From: Myxococcus stipitatus
GTDB taxonomy: Bacteria > Myxococcota > Myxococcia > Myxococcales > Myxococcaceae
Assembly (NCBI RefSeq): GCF_038561935.1
Contig: NZ_CP102770.1
Span: 3,658,001-3,722,000, forward strand
DNA length: 64,000 nucleotides
Reading direction: 5' to 3'
Positions 44,918 to 53,360 of this stretch are shown in pieces; the first letter of the stretch is position 1, and every line of letters starts with the position of its first letter. The notes beneath the pieces were generated by a model. The model saw only the letters and a program-made list of their open reading frames with translations. It was not told the origin of the DNA and made no database searches. The position numbers were made by a program, and so were the translations under genes.

Positions 44918-46126
44918 TCAGCGCCCGTCGCGGCGCTTGTCGACGGGGCGCTCGGAGCGGTGCCCGTCGTCGGAGGGCGCGTCGCTGCCGGCGATGTCCG
45001 CGGTGGTGATGGCCTTGCTGCCGAAGCGGTCCGCAATCCGGTCCAGCGCGGCGTTGAGCTTGGCCGTGCGCGGAGACGCCGCGGGAAAGAGTCCCAGCTG
45101 AGGCGGTGCCTCATCCAGCTGCACGCTCACGCCCGTGAGGCGGATGGGCTTGCCTTCATGCGCCCGCTCCAGGAGCTCCAGCGCGGCGCGGTAGAGCGCC
45201 TGGCCATCATCCGTCACCTCGCGCAGCGTGGTGCGGCGGGTGAGCAGCGTGAAGTCCGCGAGCTTGAGCTTGAGCTGCACCACGCGGCCCTTCACCCCCG
45301 CGCGACGAAGCCGCCGCGCCACTCGCAGCGCCTGCGCATGGATGTGAGGCTTCAGGACCTCCACGCCCGTGAGGTCCTCCTCGAACGTGTCCTCGGCGCC
45401 CACGCTCTTGGCCGCGCGGTCGGGGACCACCTCGCGCGCGTCGATGCCCTGGGCCAGCTCCCACAGGTGCCGGCCGCTGGTGCCCAGCCGCGCCTCCAGC
45501 CACTCGACGTCCTTGGTCGACACATCGCCGATGGTCTTCAGGCCGGAGCGCTGGAGCACCTCCTCCGTCTTGGGCCCCACGCCCCACAAGCGGGAGACGG
45601 GCAGGCCCGCGAGGAAGGCCACGGTCTCCTCGGCGCGGACCTCGCGCTGTCCGTTGGGCTTGGCCAGGTCCGAGGCGATCTTCGCCACGAACTTCACCGT
45701 GGCGATGCCCGCGGAGCACGGCAGCTTCAGCTCGTCCGCGATGTCCTTGCGGATGCGCCGCGCGATGTCCGCGGGCGCGCCGAACAGGCCCACCGAGGCC
45801 GTCACGTCCAGGAAGGCCTCATCCAGCGACAGCGGCTCGATGAGCGGCGTGTAGCGCTCGAAGATGGCGAAGACCTGCTCGCTGGCCTCCGCGTACGCGG
45901 GGAACCGAGGCTTCACGACGATGGCGTGAGGCGCGGCCTTCATCGCGCGAGACATGGGCATGGCACTGCGCACGCCGAAGGGGCGGACTTCGTAGGAGGC
46001 GGCGACAACGACACCCCGCTGAGCATGTCCGCCCACGATGAGCGGTTTGCCCTTCAGGGATGGATTGTCCCGCTGCTCCACGGACGCATAGAAGGCGTCC
46101 ATGTCGACATGGATGATGGCTCGCAT
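44918..46126 (-). CDS. dinB: DNA polymerase IV (Y family, DinB)
   Basis: 402 residues from ATG 46126 (MRAIIHVDMDAF); the reading frame goes on upstream without coding signs. Y-family palm with catalytic D8 (VDMDAF) and SLDEAFLDVT (conserved DE), helix-hairpin-helix thumb (LWGVGPKTEEVLQRSG) and the little-finger domain. The C-terminal tail is polar. The enzyme bypasses lesions and causes mutation under SOS or stress. No SOS box was found in the 186 bp before the divergent HAD gene. Length is normal (351 in E. coli; 402 here with C-terminal extension). Confidence 0.96.
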   Translation of the reverse strand: MRAIIHVDMDAFYASVEQRDNPSLKGKPLIVGGHAQRGVVVAASYEVRPFGVRSAMPMSRAMKAAPHAIVVKPRFPAYAEASEQVFAIFERYTPLIEPLSLDEAFLDVTASVGLFGAPADIARRIRKDIADELKLPCSAGIATVKFVAKIASDLAKPNGQREVRAEETVAFLAGLPVSRLWGVGPKTEEVLQRSGLKTIGDVSTKDVEWLEARLGTSGRHLWELAQGIDAREVVPDRAAKSVGAEDTFEEDLTGVEVLKPHIHAQALRVARRLRRAGVKGRVVQLKLKLADFTLLTRRTTLREVTDDGQALYRAALELLERAHEGKPIRLTGVSVQLDEAPPQLGLFPAASPRTAKLNAALDRIADRFGSKAITTADIAGSDAPSDDGHRSERPVDKRRDGR

Positions 46127-46312
46127 CGCAAGAGTCACTCTAACGGCTCTGTCTGACGTTGAAGGAGTTCCTGGACGCGTTGCGGCGCGGGCTCGAGCTG
46201 GCCCGCAAGCCCTGCTGTTCGCACCCATGCCTCCGAGGGAGCGGGGGCACGCGGCGCGTGTCGTGCGGGGTTTCTGGTATGACTCGCCGCCGCTTCCCTC
46301 CGGGCCGCCCCC

Positions 46313-46942
46313 ATGCCTCCCTACCGCCTGGTCATCTTCGATTTCGACGGCACGCTGGCCGACTCCTTTCCCTGGTTCCAGTCCGTGTTCAACGACGTGG
46401 CGGACCGCTTCGGCTTCGCCCGGTTGTCGCCCGAGGAGTTCCAGGAGCTGCGAGGGCTCTCCGGGCGCGAAATCATGGCGCGCACGAAGGTGCCCCTGTG
46501 GCGGCTTCCCGCCATCGTCAATCACATGCGCAAGGAGAAGCTCGCGGCGGCGGCCTCGACGCCGCTGTTCGTTGGGGTGCCGGAGTTGCTCGCGTCGCTG
46601 AGGGACGCGGGCGTGACGGTGGCCATCATCAGCTCGGACACGGAGGCGTCGGTGCGCGCGGTGATGGGGCCGGTGGTGGACTCGGTGGCGCACTTCGATT
46701 GTGGCGCGGCGCTCTTCGGCAAGGCGGCGAAGTTCCGCCGCATGCTCAAGCGAACCCACGTGGCCCCCGGTGAAGCCCTGTCCATCGGCGACGAGATTCG
46801 AGACATCGAAGCGGCCCGGGAGGCGGGCATCGCGTCGGCGGCGGTGGGGTGGGGTTACACGTTGCCGGAGGCGCTGGCCCGGCATTCCCCCGCGCTCATG
46901 TTCCAGTCCGTGGAAGCAATGCGCGCCGCGCTGCTGCCGTGA
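46313..46942 (+). CDS. HAD-family phosphatase (phosphoglycolate phosphatase-like)
   Basis: 209 residues with HAD motifs I (DFDGTLADSF, D10 and D12), II (ISSDTEAS), III (Lys in GKAAKFRR) and IV (GDEIRDIEAA). It resembles the Gph/YjjG group of phosphatases, which act on small phosphorylated metabolites. It lacks a large cap domain outside residues 20-90. It is a single plus-strand gene between divergent dinB and the next hypothetical gene. Confidence 0.88.
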   Translation: MPPYRLVIFDFDGTLADSFPWFQSVFNDVADRFGFARLSPEEFQELRGLSGREIMARTKVPLWRLPAIVNHMRKEKLAAAASTPLFVGVPELLASLRDAGVTVAIISSDTEASVRAVMGPVVDSVAHFDCGAALFGKAAKFRRMLKRTHVAPGEALSIGDEIRDIEAAREAGIASAAVGWGYTLPEALARHSPALMFQSVEAMRAALLP

Positions 46943-47020
46943 GGGACACGTGAGGCTCCGCGCGGTTATTCGCTCAAGCCAAGGACAAGGCCAGACATCG
47001 CTCCAGGCCTTCGAGGACTC

Positions 47021-47755
47021 ATGGACGTCGTGAATGCCGTCTACTTGAGAACCGCCGTGCCGTCCGGTTTCCGTCCCATGGTCCAGGGGTACTGCCCTGC
47101 GCGCTATGTCGCGGATTGGGTGGAGTTGACGTTGCCGGACTCCGCCGAGGGCGAGGCCACCGCGCGCGCGTTGTCGAAGCGAGTCCCAGGGGTGGTCATC
47201 TGGATTCGGGCGCGGACCGCGGCCAGCCAGGTGTGTGTCGTGCACTGCGAGGGGGGCCAGGTGCTGCGTCGAATCGAGTTCGACAACGGCGCCTGCCGGA
47301 AGGTGGCGGGGCAGCCGCGGCTCTGGGAGGGCTGGCTGCTCGCGGACGCGGAGGTCGAGGCCGCGAACGAGGTCTCCGACGCGGAAGGCGCCTCGGTGCT
47401 CAAGGCCGTATTCGAGAGCAAGACGCTGGCGGTGGGCGACGAGCTGCCCTGGCCCCGCGAGTGGGAGGTGGTGCCCTACGTTCTCGGCGTCTGGCAGGAC
47501 GACTGGCTGTCCGCGCGCAAGAAGCTGCCCTTCGCGAGCTTCGAGGGCAGCAGGAAGTGGAAGGCCTCATGGACGCCGACCCTGTTGATGTGGGGGACCT
47601 GGCTCTGTGTCCTCGTCGTGGGTCTGTCCCTCGGTGGCCCTCGGGGTGTCTTGAAGGCCATCTTCATCTTCTCGTTGCTGACTCTCGTGGCGGGAGGACT
47701 GTTCTATCTCCTGAGGGGAGTGCGTTCGCTCTTCCGACGCTTGTCCCTGAAGTAG
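47021..47755 (+). CDS. Hypothetical protein with C-terminal membrane segments
   Basis: 244 residues. The first 180 residues are a soluble domain without recognised family; the sequence reads VELTLPDSAEGEATARALSK. Two hydrophobic helices follow (about 188-205 and 213-232; WGTWLCVLVVGLSLGG and AIFIFSLLTLVAGGLF), and a short basic tail ends in LFRRLSLK. It ends 23 bp before the IS3 left end, so its terminator region was probably lost or altered by the insertion. Function unknown. Confidence 0.65.
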   Translation: MDVVNAVYLRTAVPSGFRPMVQGYCPARYVADWVELTLPDSAEGEATARALSKRVPGVVIWIRARTAASQVCVVHCEGGQVLRRIEFDNGACRKVAGQPRLWEGWLLADAEVEAANEVSDAEGASVLKAVFESKTLAVGDELPWPREWEVVPYVLGVWQDDWLSARKKLPFASFEGSRKWKASWTPTLLMWGTWLCVLVVGLSLGGPRGVLKAIFIFSLLTLVAGGLFYLLRGVRSLFRRLSLK

Positions 47756-47778
47756 CTGGGGCCCGAGCCCTCACGAGA

Positions 47779-47803
47779 TGAGCTTGCCCGGGTTCTGTGG
47801 ACA
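47779..47803. repeat. IS3-element left inverted repeat
   Basis: Left end of the IS, reading TGAGCTTGCCCGGGTTCTGT and then GGACA. It pairs with the right end with three mismatches at positions 6, 8 and 17. Confidence 0.85.
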
Positions 47804-47809
47804 GGTGGG

Positions 47810-48685
47810 TTAAGCAGCCAGTGGCACCTGCGAGGCGGTCTTCTCGAACTCGGCGGGACTGACGTAGCCAAGTGAGGAGTGCCGCCGCTTGCGGTTGTAG
47901 AACACCTCGATGAACTCGAACAAGCCACCCTTCGCCGCCTCGCGCGTCGAGAAGTCCGCTTCGTGCACCAGCTCTGTCTTCAGCGTGGAGAAGAAGCTCT
48001 CCACCACGGCGTTGTCCCAGCAGTTGCCCTTGCGGCTCATGCTGCATCGGATGCCGCGGGCGGCCAGCGCTCGCTGGTAGTCCTCACTGGCGTATTGGCT
48101 GCCCCTATCCGAGTGGTGCAACAGTCCCGCTGGGGGACAGCGACCTTTGAGCGCCATGTCGAGAGCCGAAAGCACCAGGTGCCGGTCGATGCAGCGGTCC
48201 ATGGCCCAACCGATGACGCGCCGACTGAAGAGGTCCAGCACTACTGCCAGGTAGAGCCAGCCCTCCCGCGTGGGCACGTACGTGATGTCCGTCGCCCACG
48301 TCCGGTCGGGCCTTGGTGGATTGAAGTCGCGAGCCAGCACGTTGGGCGCCACCGGGAGGCCGTGCTTGGAGTCCGTGGTGTGCACGAACCGTCTGCGTCG
48401 ACGAGCGCGGAGCCCAGCCTCGCGCATGAGCCGGGCCACGCGGTGCCTGCCCACGGGCAGCCCCTGGGCCTTCAGCTCGGCCTGGACGCGTGGGCTGCCA
48501 TAGGTGCGGCGGCTGTCCTGATGCACCTGCTGGATTCGCTCCACCAGCGCCGCATTGGCCTTCTGGCGTGCCGACGCTTCACGTCCCTCCCAGGCGTAGT
48601 AGCCCGCTCGGGACACCTCCAGCACACGGCACAGCATCGCCACCGGATAGTTCGCCTTCTCCTCCTGGATGGCCGTGAACCTCAC
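47810..48685 (-). CDS. IS3-family transposase OrfB (DDE integrase)
   Basis: 291 residues, the catalytic part of the IS3 transposase. Retroviral-integrase fold with a D,D(35)E triad: D133 (ATDITYV), D193 (HHSDRGSQY) and E229 (VVESFFSTLK). N-terminal helix-turn-helix-like region (residues 1-60, CRVLEVSRAGYYAWEGR) is usual in this group. GTG start at 48685 overlaps the orfA stop; in practice it is made as a fusion with OrfA by -1 frameshifting. Intact, so transposition-competent. Confidence 0.95.
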   Translation of the reverse strand: MRFTAIQEEKANYPVAMLCRVLEVSRAGYYAWEGREASARQKANAALVERIQQVHQDSRRTYGSPRVQAELKAQGLPVGRHRVARLMREAGLRARRRRRFVHTTDSKHGLPVAPNVLARDFNPPRPDRTWATDITYVPTREGWLYLAVVLDLFSRRVIGWAMDRCIDRHLVLSALDMALKGRCPPAGLLHHSDRGSQYASEDYQRALAARGIRCSMSRKGNCWDNAVVESFFSTLKTELVHEADFSTREAAKGGLFEFIEVFYNRKRRHSSLGYVSPAEFEKTASQVPLAA

Positions 48686-48990
48686 GTGCTCTCCTTGGCG
48701 AAGAAGGCTGCCGCGTTTTTTAGTATCTCCCGCTCCATCCGCAGCTGGCGCACCTCGCGCCGCAACTGGGCAAGTTCCTCCTTCTCACCCGTCGTCAGCG
48801 CCCCGGACGGCCCCTGGCCCGCGTCCGTTCGCGACTGCCTCATCCAGGTCTCCAGCGCGCTGCGAGTCAGGTCCAGGTCCTTGGCCACCTGCGCCCGGGA
48901 CTTGCCCTCTTCCAGCACCATCTTCACAGCCCGGGCTTTGAACTCTGGCGTGTACTTCCTGCGCTCGCGTCTCGGCATCGTCGTGGACAT
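48682..48990 (-). CDS. IS3-family transposase OrfA (DNA-binding part)
   Basis: 102 residues. A helix-turn-helix (about residues 10-52, YTPEFKARAVKMVLEEGKSR) recognises the terminal repeats, and a leucine-zipper-like coiled coil (LAQLRREVRQLRMEREILK, about 73-91) follows. It ends 4 bp inside orfB (frame -1). Together they yield the OrfAB transposase. Confidence 0.93.
   Translation of the reverse strand: MSTTMPRRERRKYTPEFKARAVKMVLEEGKSRAQVAKDLDLTRSALETWMRQSRTDAGQGPSGALTTGEKEELAQLRREVRQLRMEREILKNAAAFFAKEST
48715..48721 (-). other. Programmed -1 frameshift signal (A6C)
   Basis: On the minus strand AAAAAAC reads CTA AAA AAC in the orfA frame. A -1 slip there continues into the orfB frame, KRGSLLRQGEHVRFTAI. 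The GTG of orfB lies 30 bp downstream. This is the standard IS3-family signal. Confidence 0.8.
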
Positions 48991-49002
48991 CCTTCGGTCA
49001 CC

Positions 49003-50241
49003 TCATCTCCGGTGTCCACAAAACCCGGGGAGGCTCAACATCCGGCTCCCCTCGTGCCAGAGCCAGTGCTGTACACGGAACATGAGGGTTTCGTCGAAGT
49101 CCTCGGTGATGGGGAAGGACACGTAGGTCGCGGGAGTGTTCTGGCCCGGGTATCGCAGCAGGCCCCGCAGATGCCAGGTAGGGAGGCGGTACGCGCCCAG
49201 CTCCGTGGCGGCCTGGTAGTAATAGGGCTCGTAGAACGAGAGGGCGGAGTCGCTGTAGCCGAACACGAACGGGGAGATGCTGTCGATGAAGTTGAAGACC
49301 GTCTCTGCGGGGGCGCCGGGAAGGGGAATCTCCGCGCACCGTTCCGCGCGGGAGTATTGCCAGAAGGCGAACGGCAGCTCGGTGATGGCGAACTCCAAGG
49401 ACCGGTCCAGGCCCAGGCGATGGAACGTGTCGCCGGTGGATGTTGCTGATTGCTCCAGGAGGGGGAGCAGCTCCTCACGTCGGCGCAGGGCGTCTTGCTG
49501 GAGGGCGCGAATTCTCGCACGGCACGCCTCGTCCCCGACCTGATGGAGGAAGTGGATGTAGCGCGCATCCTCCACGCCGTAGGAGTTGGGGGCCACGTAG
49601 GCCACCGTGGCGTCCACGTCGTTGGGGAAGAAGTAGCGGTGGTAGACGGAAGTCATGCCGCCCTTGCTCGCGCCCTCGGTGAGCCACCGCTCGGGGTAGA
49701 GCGGCTTGAGGGCCTGGATGATGCGGTGCAGGTCGTTGGCGCTCTGCCAGATGTTGAGGTGCCTCCAGTTGTTGGACGCGGGGCGAGAGGTCGCGAAGAA
49801 GCGGTGCTCCACCACGAGCTGGTTCGCGCCGAGCAGCGCAGCGGGTTCGAACTGGGCGGGGAAGCTGTGGCCGCCGTAGCCGGTGGAGTGCAGGACCATG
49901 GGGGCGGTGACAGACCGGTGGAGCAGTGTCAGGCTCAGCGGGAATCGCTCCCCATGGGGGCGCCGATGGTCCGCGGGCTCCTCGAAGGACAGCTCGAAGA
50001 AGCGTGTGTCAGGAATCGGCGAGGCGGTTTCCCTCACCACGGTGAGGCCCGGGATGGCCCGGAGCCGATTGAGGATGTCCTCGGAGCTGGCGGCTTCGTC
50101 CGTCCCCGGGCTCTCTGTCTGGGATTGTGGGACCCCCACTTCCGTGGAATCCACGAGGGCCGGATCTCCGCACGCTTGCAGCAGCACTGCCGAGAGGAGC
50201 CATGCCGCGATGGACGGCGTGTGTCGGTGCGTGTGTTTCAT
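49003..50241 (-). pseudogene. S37-type serine peptidase lipoprotein, 3' end replaced by IS3
   Basis: From ATG 50241 the frame is 412 residues, with lipobox LQAC (Cys 24). The region GASKGGMTS (nucleophile S192) and VVEHRFFATSRP match the S37 (PS-10-like) tripeptidyl/prolyl aminopeptidase family. The family continues past the SRML strand with an Asp- and a His-bearing C-terminal segment of roughly 80 residues. Here the host sequence stops at about residue 401 (SRM) where the IS right repeat begins, and the last 11 codons (SLPGFCGHRR) come from the IS. The missing Asp and His should make the product inactive, if it folds at all. The remaining 3' part is not on the far side of the IS, so it was deleted. 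Confidence 0.8.
49013..49037. repeat. IS3-element right inverted repeat
   Basis: Right end of the IS; its reverse complement reads TGAGCCTCCCCGGGTTTTGT and then GGACA. The peptidase gene runs into it and picks up foreign codons. Confidence 0.85.
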
Positions 50242-50358
50242 TGCATCCCCCTGGGGTTGAGGTTGCGGACTTGCGACCATCCAAACGCATCAGGGGGACT
50301 GGTATAGCGTGGCCTCATTCGAGACCGAACGTTCAGCAGTGGTGGCCCTCCAACGCCC

Positions 50359-50991
50359 TCAGCTGCGCTGGGCGTAGAACTCGACGATGAACGGCTCATT
50401 CACATCGATGGGAATCTCCTCGCGCTCGGGGAGGCGCAGGTAGCGCATCCCTTCGCCCTCACCCAGCACCTGAAGGTAGGGCGGCACGACGCGCCCCTTC
50501 ATCCGCTCGAACGACTCACGCACGATGACCCGCTTCAGATGCGCGGAGTGATAGCGGACCTCGCTGCCCGGCTTCACGCGGAAGCTGGGGATGTCCGTGG
50601 CCGCGCCGTTGACCTGGAAGTACCCATGCCGGACGAACTGCCGCGCCTGGCGGATGCTGGTGGCCAGCCCCGCGCGCAGCACCAGTGCGTCCAGACGGCT
50701 TTCGAGGAGCTGCAACAGCACCGTGCCCGTGTTGCCCGGTGACCTCCGCGCCTCCAGGAACACACGTCGGCACTGCTTCTCCTGCAGCCCGTAGTACAGC
50801 TTCAGCTTCTGCTTCTCCCTCAGCCGCCGCGCGAAGTCGCTGTTGCCCATGCGCGCCGTCGCGCCGTGCTGCCCCGGAGGGTAGGGCCGACGCAGCACCG
50901 GGTCCTTGTCCGGGTCCTTCGCGCTGATTCTCGAGAGGGGAATCCCTAGCCGCCGGCACATCTTCCCCCTCGGTCCCAGTTCTCGCGCCAT
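50359..50991 (-). CDS. Ribosomal protein S4 paralogue lacking the zinc Cys set
   Basis: 210 residues, intact S4/RpsD fold: [34 protein letters not shown], and the S4 RNA-binding domain [26 protein letters not shown] standard myxobacterial S4 would carry an N-terminal four-Cys zinc site; here only Cys 12 (KMCRRLG) and one further Cys remain, so it should not bind zinc. It is a second rpsD-type gene (main copy outside the window). RBS GGAG lies 7 nt before ATG 50991. A Fur/Zur-like hexamer array lies 50 nt upstream (51041-51064). A Zur-controlled zinc-sparing ribosome subunit is the likely role. Confidence 0.85.
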   Translation of the reverse strand: MARELGPRGKMCRRLGIPLSRISAKDPDKDPVLRRPYPPGQHGATARMGNSDFARRLREKQKLKLYYGLQEKQCRRVFLEARRSPGNTGTVLLQLLESRLDALVLRAGLATSIRQARQFVRHGYFQVNGAATDIPSFRVKPGSEVRYHSAHLKRVIVRESFERMKGRVVPPYLQVLGEGEGMRYLRLPEREEIPIDVNEPFIVEFYAQRS

Positions 50992-51300
50992 CTCGTTGCT
51001 CCGTTCCGACTCGCCGTGTTTTTGAGTTCAGTTGATTTTGAGAATCAGTATCAATATCAGAATCAGTACCGCAGAAGAAGGCGCGGGGTCAAGTCAGGCG
51101 CGGTGGGGTGGTGGGGACTCGCGGGGCACGCGCTGGATGGCGTGGAGGGGCGCCGGGGCCTGTGTTCCGCGTGGAGTGCTCAATGACTCACGTCTGGGGT
51201 GATGCTGACGAAGACGTGATGCAGCGGCTGTGTGGGGTTGCGTTGAGAGCCGTTGAGGGGAGGCGATAGAGTCCGCGCTTCCCCGCAACGGAGGTCATTC
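50992..51300. other. Divergent intergenic region, S4 paralogue / lipoprotein
   Basis: 309 bp between divergent genes. The section near 51020-51070 is AT-rich compared with its surroundings and holds the Fur/Zur-like hexamers. The part nearest the lipoprotein gene has GGAGGTC at 51289-51295 as its ribosome-binding site. No small gene was found. Confidence 0.7.
51041..51064 (-). promoter_or_regulatory. Fur/Zur-like hexamer operator
   Basis: Four adjacent hexamers read GATTCT GATATT GATACT GATTCT on the minus strand. The region also holds TGAGAATCAGTATCA (51039-51053), 13 of 15 bases of the Fur-type palindrome TGATAATCATTATCA. It lies 50-73 nt before the S4 paralogue start, where the promoter is expected. 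Such GATAAT-like arrays bind Fur-family proteins (Fur, Zur). Zur is more likely because of the S4 paralogue. Confidence 0.65.
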
Positions 51301-51903
51301 ATGAATGTCTTCAAGCGTGTTGTCTGGGTTTGTGCCGCCGTGTCCCTCTCCGCCTGTGGCGCGCCCGAGGAGTCTCCGGCTCAGGAGTCGCTGGGTGAGC
51401 AGGACTCCGCGCTGACCACGTCGACGTTCGGTGGCTGCACCTTCACTGTTTCCTACACGACCATCGCGCCGCCCTATCCCCCGGTCTATGTCGCCAGCCT
51501 GACGCGTCAGGCCTCTGGGACGTGTCCGTATCCCGCGGCGACCGTCGAGCTGGGGCGGTCCTACAACACGCCAAGCCTCAATGTGCTTGGCACCGCGGTG
51601 GGGCTGTCCGTCGGGTTCTCCATCAAGTCGGGCATCAGCGGGAGCTCCCCGACGGTCTGCCTTTTCCGGCACATCGACCCGGCGACGCTCGGGACGATTC
51701 GCGAGGCGTTCGTCGGCGCGAACTTCGGCGCGGGCAGTGTCTACGGGTGCCGCCTGGACCAGACGGATGCGGGAACCACGCTGGTGGGCTACGGGACCAA
51801 GACGGGCGCGCTGCCGGGGGAGGTTGGCAACAAGCCCAACTGGGTGGCCACGTATGTGAACTTCTTCACCAGCACCACGCCTGCGGTCTACTACACGTAC
51901 TGA
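51301..51903 (+). CDS. Small secreted lipoprotein of unknown function
   Basis: 200 residues from ATG 51301. Lipobox LSAC (Cys 18), then a Glu/Ser-rich linker of about 20 residues, and a beta-rich domain with five Cys residues ([39 protein letters not shown]) that may form disulfides. No family recognised. RBS GGAGGTC lies upstream. It is 62 bp before the YjbQ gene on the same strand, but no functional link is seen. Confidence 0.72.
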   Translation: MNVFKRVVWVCAAVSLSACGAPEESPAQESLGEQDSALTTSTFGGCTFTVSYTTIAPPYPPVYVASLTRQASGTCPYPAATVELGRSYNTPSLNVLGTAVGLSVGFSIKSGISGSSPTVCLFRHIDPATLGTIREAFVGANFGAGSVYGCRLDQTDAGTTLVGYGTKTGALPGEVGNKPNWVATYVNFFTSTTPAVYYTY

Positions 51904-51965
51904 GTCCAGCCGGTGGACCGCGGAGGCTGGCTCCGCGGTCCCAGGCTCGCGAAGGGTGGCCTGCG

Positions 51966-52379
51966 ATGAAGACCCTGACGGAGTATCTCTGGTTCGAGAC
52001 GAAGCAGCGGCGTGAGCTGGTCCGCCTCACCGACACGGTGGCCTCGCTGGTGCGCAAGAGCGGCATCCAGGAGGGCATGGTGCTCGTCTCCGCCATGCAC
52101 ATCACCGCGGGCGTCTTCGTCAACGATGACGAGTCCGGACTCCATGAGGACATCTGGGAGTGGCTCCAGGCACTCGCGCCCTCGGGGCCGGACTATCGCC
52201 ACCACCGCACGGGCGAGGACAACGGCGACGCCCACCTCAAGTCCATGCTCGTCCATCACCAGGTCATCATCCCCGTCACCGAGGGCAAGCTGGACCTGGG
52301 GCCGTGGCAGCAGGTGTTCTACGCGGAGTTCGACGGCCAGCGCCGCAAGCGCGTCATCGTGAAGGTGATGGGCGAGTAG
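51966..52379 (+). CDS. yjbQ: YjbQ/UPF0047 family protein
   Basis: 137 residues from ATG 51966. UPF0047 (YjbQ) fold with the conserved [39 protein letters not shown] and [17 protein letters not shown] segments. Some members have weak thiamine-phosphate synthase activity, but the true role is unsettled. Soluble, cytoplasmic. It converges with the pseudouridine synthase gene, stop to stop 21 bp. Confidence 0.94.
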   Translation: MKTLTEYLWFETKQRRELVRLTDTVASLVRKSGIQEGMVLVSAMHITAGVFVNDDESGLHEDIWEWLQALAPSGPDYRHHRTGEDNGDAHLKSMLVHHQVIIPVTEGKLDLGPWQQVFYAEFDGQRRKRVIVKVMGE

Positions 52380-52400
52380 CGCTCGGGCGCCGCGCTTTCG

Positions 52401-53360
52401 TCACGGTGTTGCGTCTTCCTTCTCGCCCCGGGGCAGGGGCAGTCCCAGTCGCTCCAGCTCCGCGCGCAGCTCCGGGGGCAGGGGACTGGTGACATGCATG
52501 GGCTTCTTCGTCACGGGATGCGGGAGGCCCAGCGCGCGCGCGTGCAGGAAGAAGCGCCCGAGCTCCGGTGCCTCGCGTCCTCCGTAGAGTGTGTCTCCGA
52601 CGATGGGCGCGCCGATGCCCGCCATGTGCGCTCGCACCTGGTGCAGCACGCCGGTGAGGATGCGCACCTCCACCAGGCTGTGCTCTCCCACGCGGGACAG
52701 CACCCGGAAGCGGGACAGGGCCTCGCGTGCGTCCTCGGCGCCGTGGGGCGCGGGCTCCACGCGGTCCGGATGGCGCGGGTGGTGGCGCAGGGGCAGGTCG
52801 ATGTCGCCCTCGTCCACGAGCGGCCCCGTCACCAACGCGAGGTAGCGCTTGTCCACGGTGCGCTCGCTGAACGCCTCGCGCACCGTGTTCCAGGCCGTCC
52901 GGGAGCGCGCGGCGACGACGACGCCGGAGGTCTCCACGTCCAGGCGGTGACACAGTCCGCCTTCACGAGGGTCCACCGAGGCCTGCGCGCACTCGGGGAA
53001 GCGGGCGACGAGTGCATTGGCCACGGTGCCCGTCTCGCCGGACTGGAGCGGATGCGAGGGCCGGCCCGCGGGCTTGTCGACGAAGACGAGCGCGGCGTCC
53101 TCGTGCAGCACGGTGAGCGGGAAGTCCTCGTCGGGCAGGGCCTCGCGCGTCTCCTCTTCCACCACCACCGCGACGCTCTGTCCGGCGGTGAGGGTGAGGC
53201 CCTTCTTCGCGGGGCGGCCGTTGACCTTCACGGCGCCGGACTCGAAGAGCCGCTTGAGGCGGGCGCGCGACAGGCTCAGCGCCTCGCCCACGAAGAGGTC
53301 TACCCGCTGGCCCGCCTTGTCGGCGTCCACGGTGAAGGTGTGAAGCGTGGAGGGATTCAC
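52401..53360 (-). CDS. RluA-family 23S rRNA pseudouridine synthase
   Basis: 319 residues from GTG 53360, which overlaps the upstream kinase stop by 4 bp (GTGA). The N-terminal S4 RNA-binding domain (residues about 10-75, [20 protein letters not shown]) precedes the catalytic domain with the catalytic Asp in [10 protein letters not shown]. The C-terminal RluA blocks ([20 protein letters not shown]) follow. It resembles RluD/RluC, which modify 23S rRNA, but substrate position cannot be told. Translational coupling with the kinase is odd but not evidence of regulation. Confidence 0.92.
   Translation of the reverse strand: MNPSTLHTFTVDADKAGQRVDLFVGEALSLSRARLKRLFESGAVKVNGRPAKKGLTLTAGQSVAVVVEEETREALPDEDFPLTVLHEDAALVFVDKPAGRPSHPLQSGETGTVANALVARFPECAQASVDPREGGLCHRLDVETSGVVVAARSRTAWNTVREAFSERTVDKRYLALVTGPLVDEGDIDLPLRHHPRHPDRVEPAPHGAEDAREALSRFRVLSRVGEHSLVEVRILTGVLHQVRAHMAGIGAPIVGDTLYGGREAPELGRFFLHARALGLPHPVTKKPMHVTSPLPPELRAELERLGLPLPRGEKEDATP

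Larger units (their letters stand above)
47779..49037 (-). mobile_element. Complete IS3-family insertion sequence (IS3/IS407-like group)
   Basis: 1259 bp. The ends are 25-bp inverted repeats: TGAGCTTGCCCGGGTTCTGT... at 47779-47803 and its partner at 49013-49037, 22 of 25 matching, starting TGA as in IS3 relatives. Inside are orfA (48682-48990) and orfB (47810-48685) in -1 relation, with a slippery site. Flanks AGA (47776-47778) and ACA (49038-49040) do not form a clean duplication. The element has cut the 3' end of the peptidase gene. Confidence 0.9.

Noticed and set aside
47787..49029. CCCGGG copies flanking the IS as a 6-bp target duplication
   Set aside because: They are part of the 25-bp terminal inverted repeats (TGAGC...), so they are not a target duplication.
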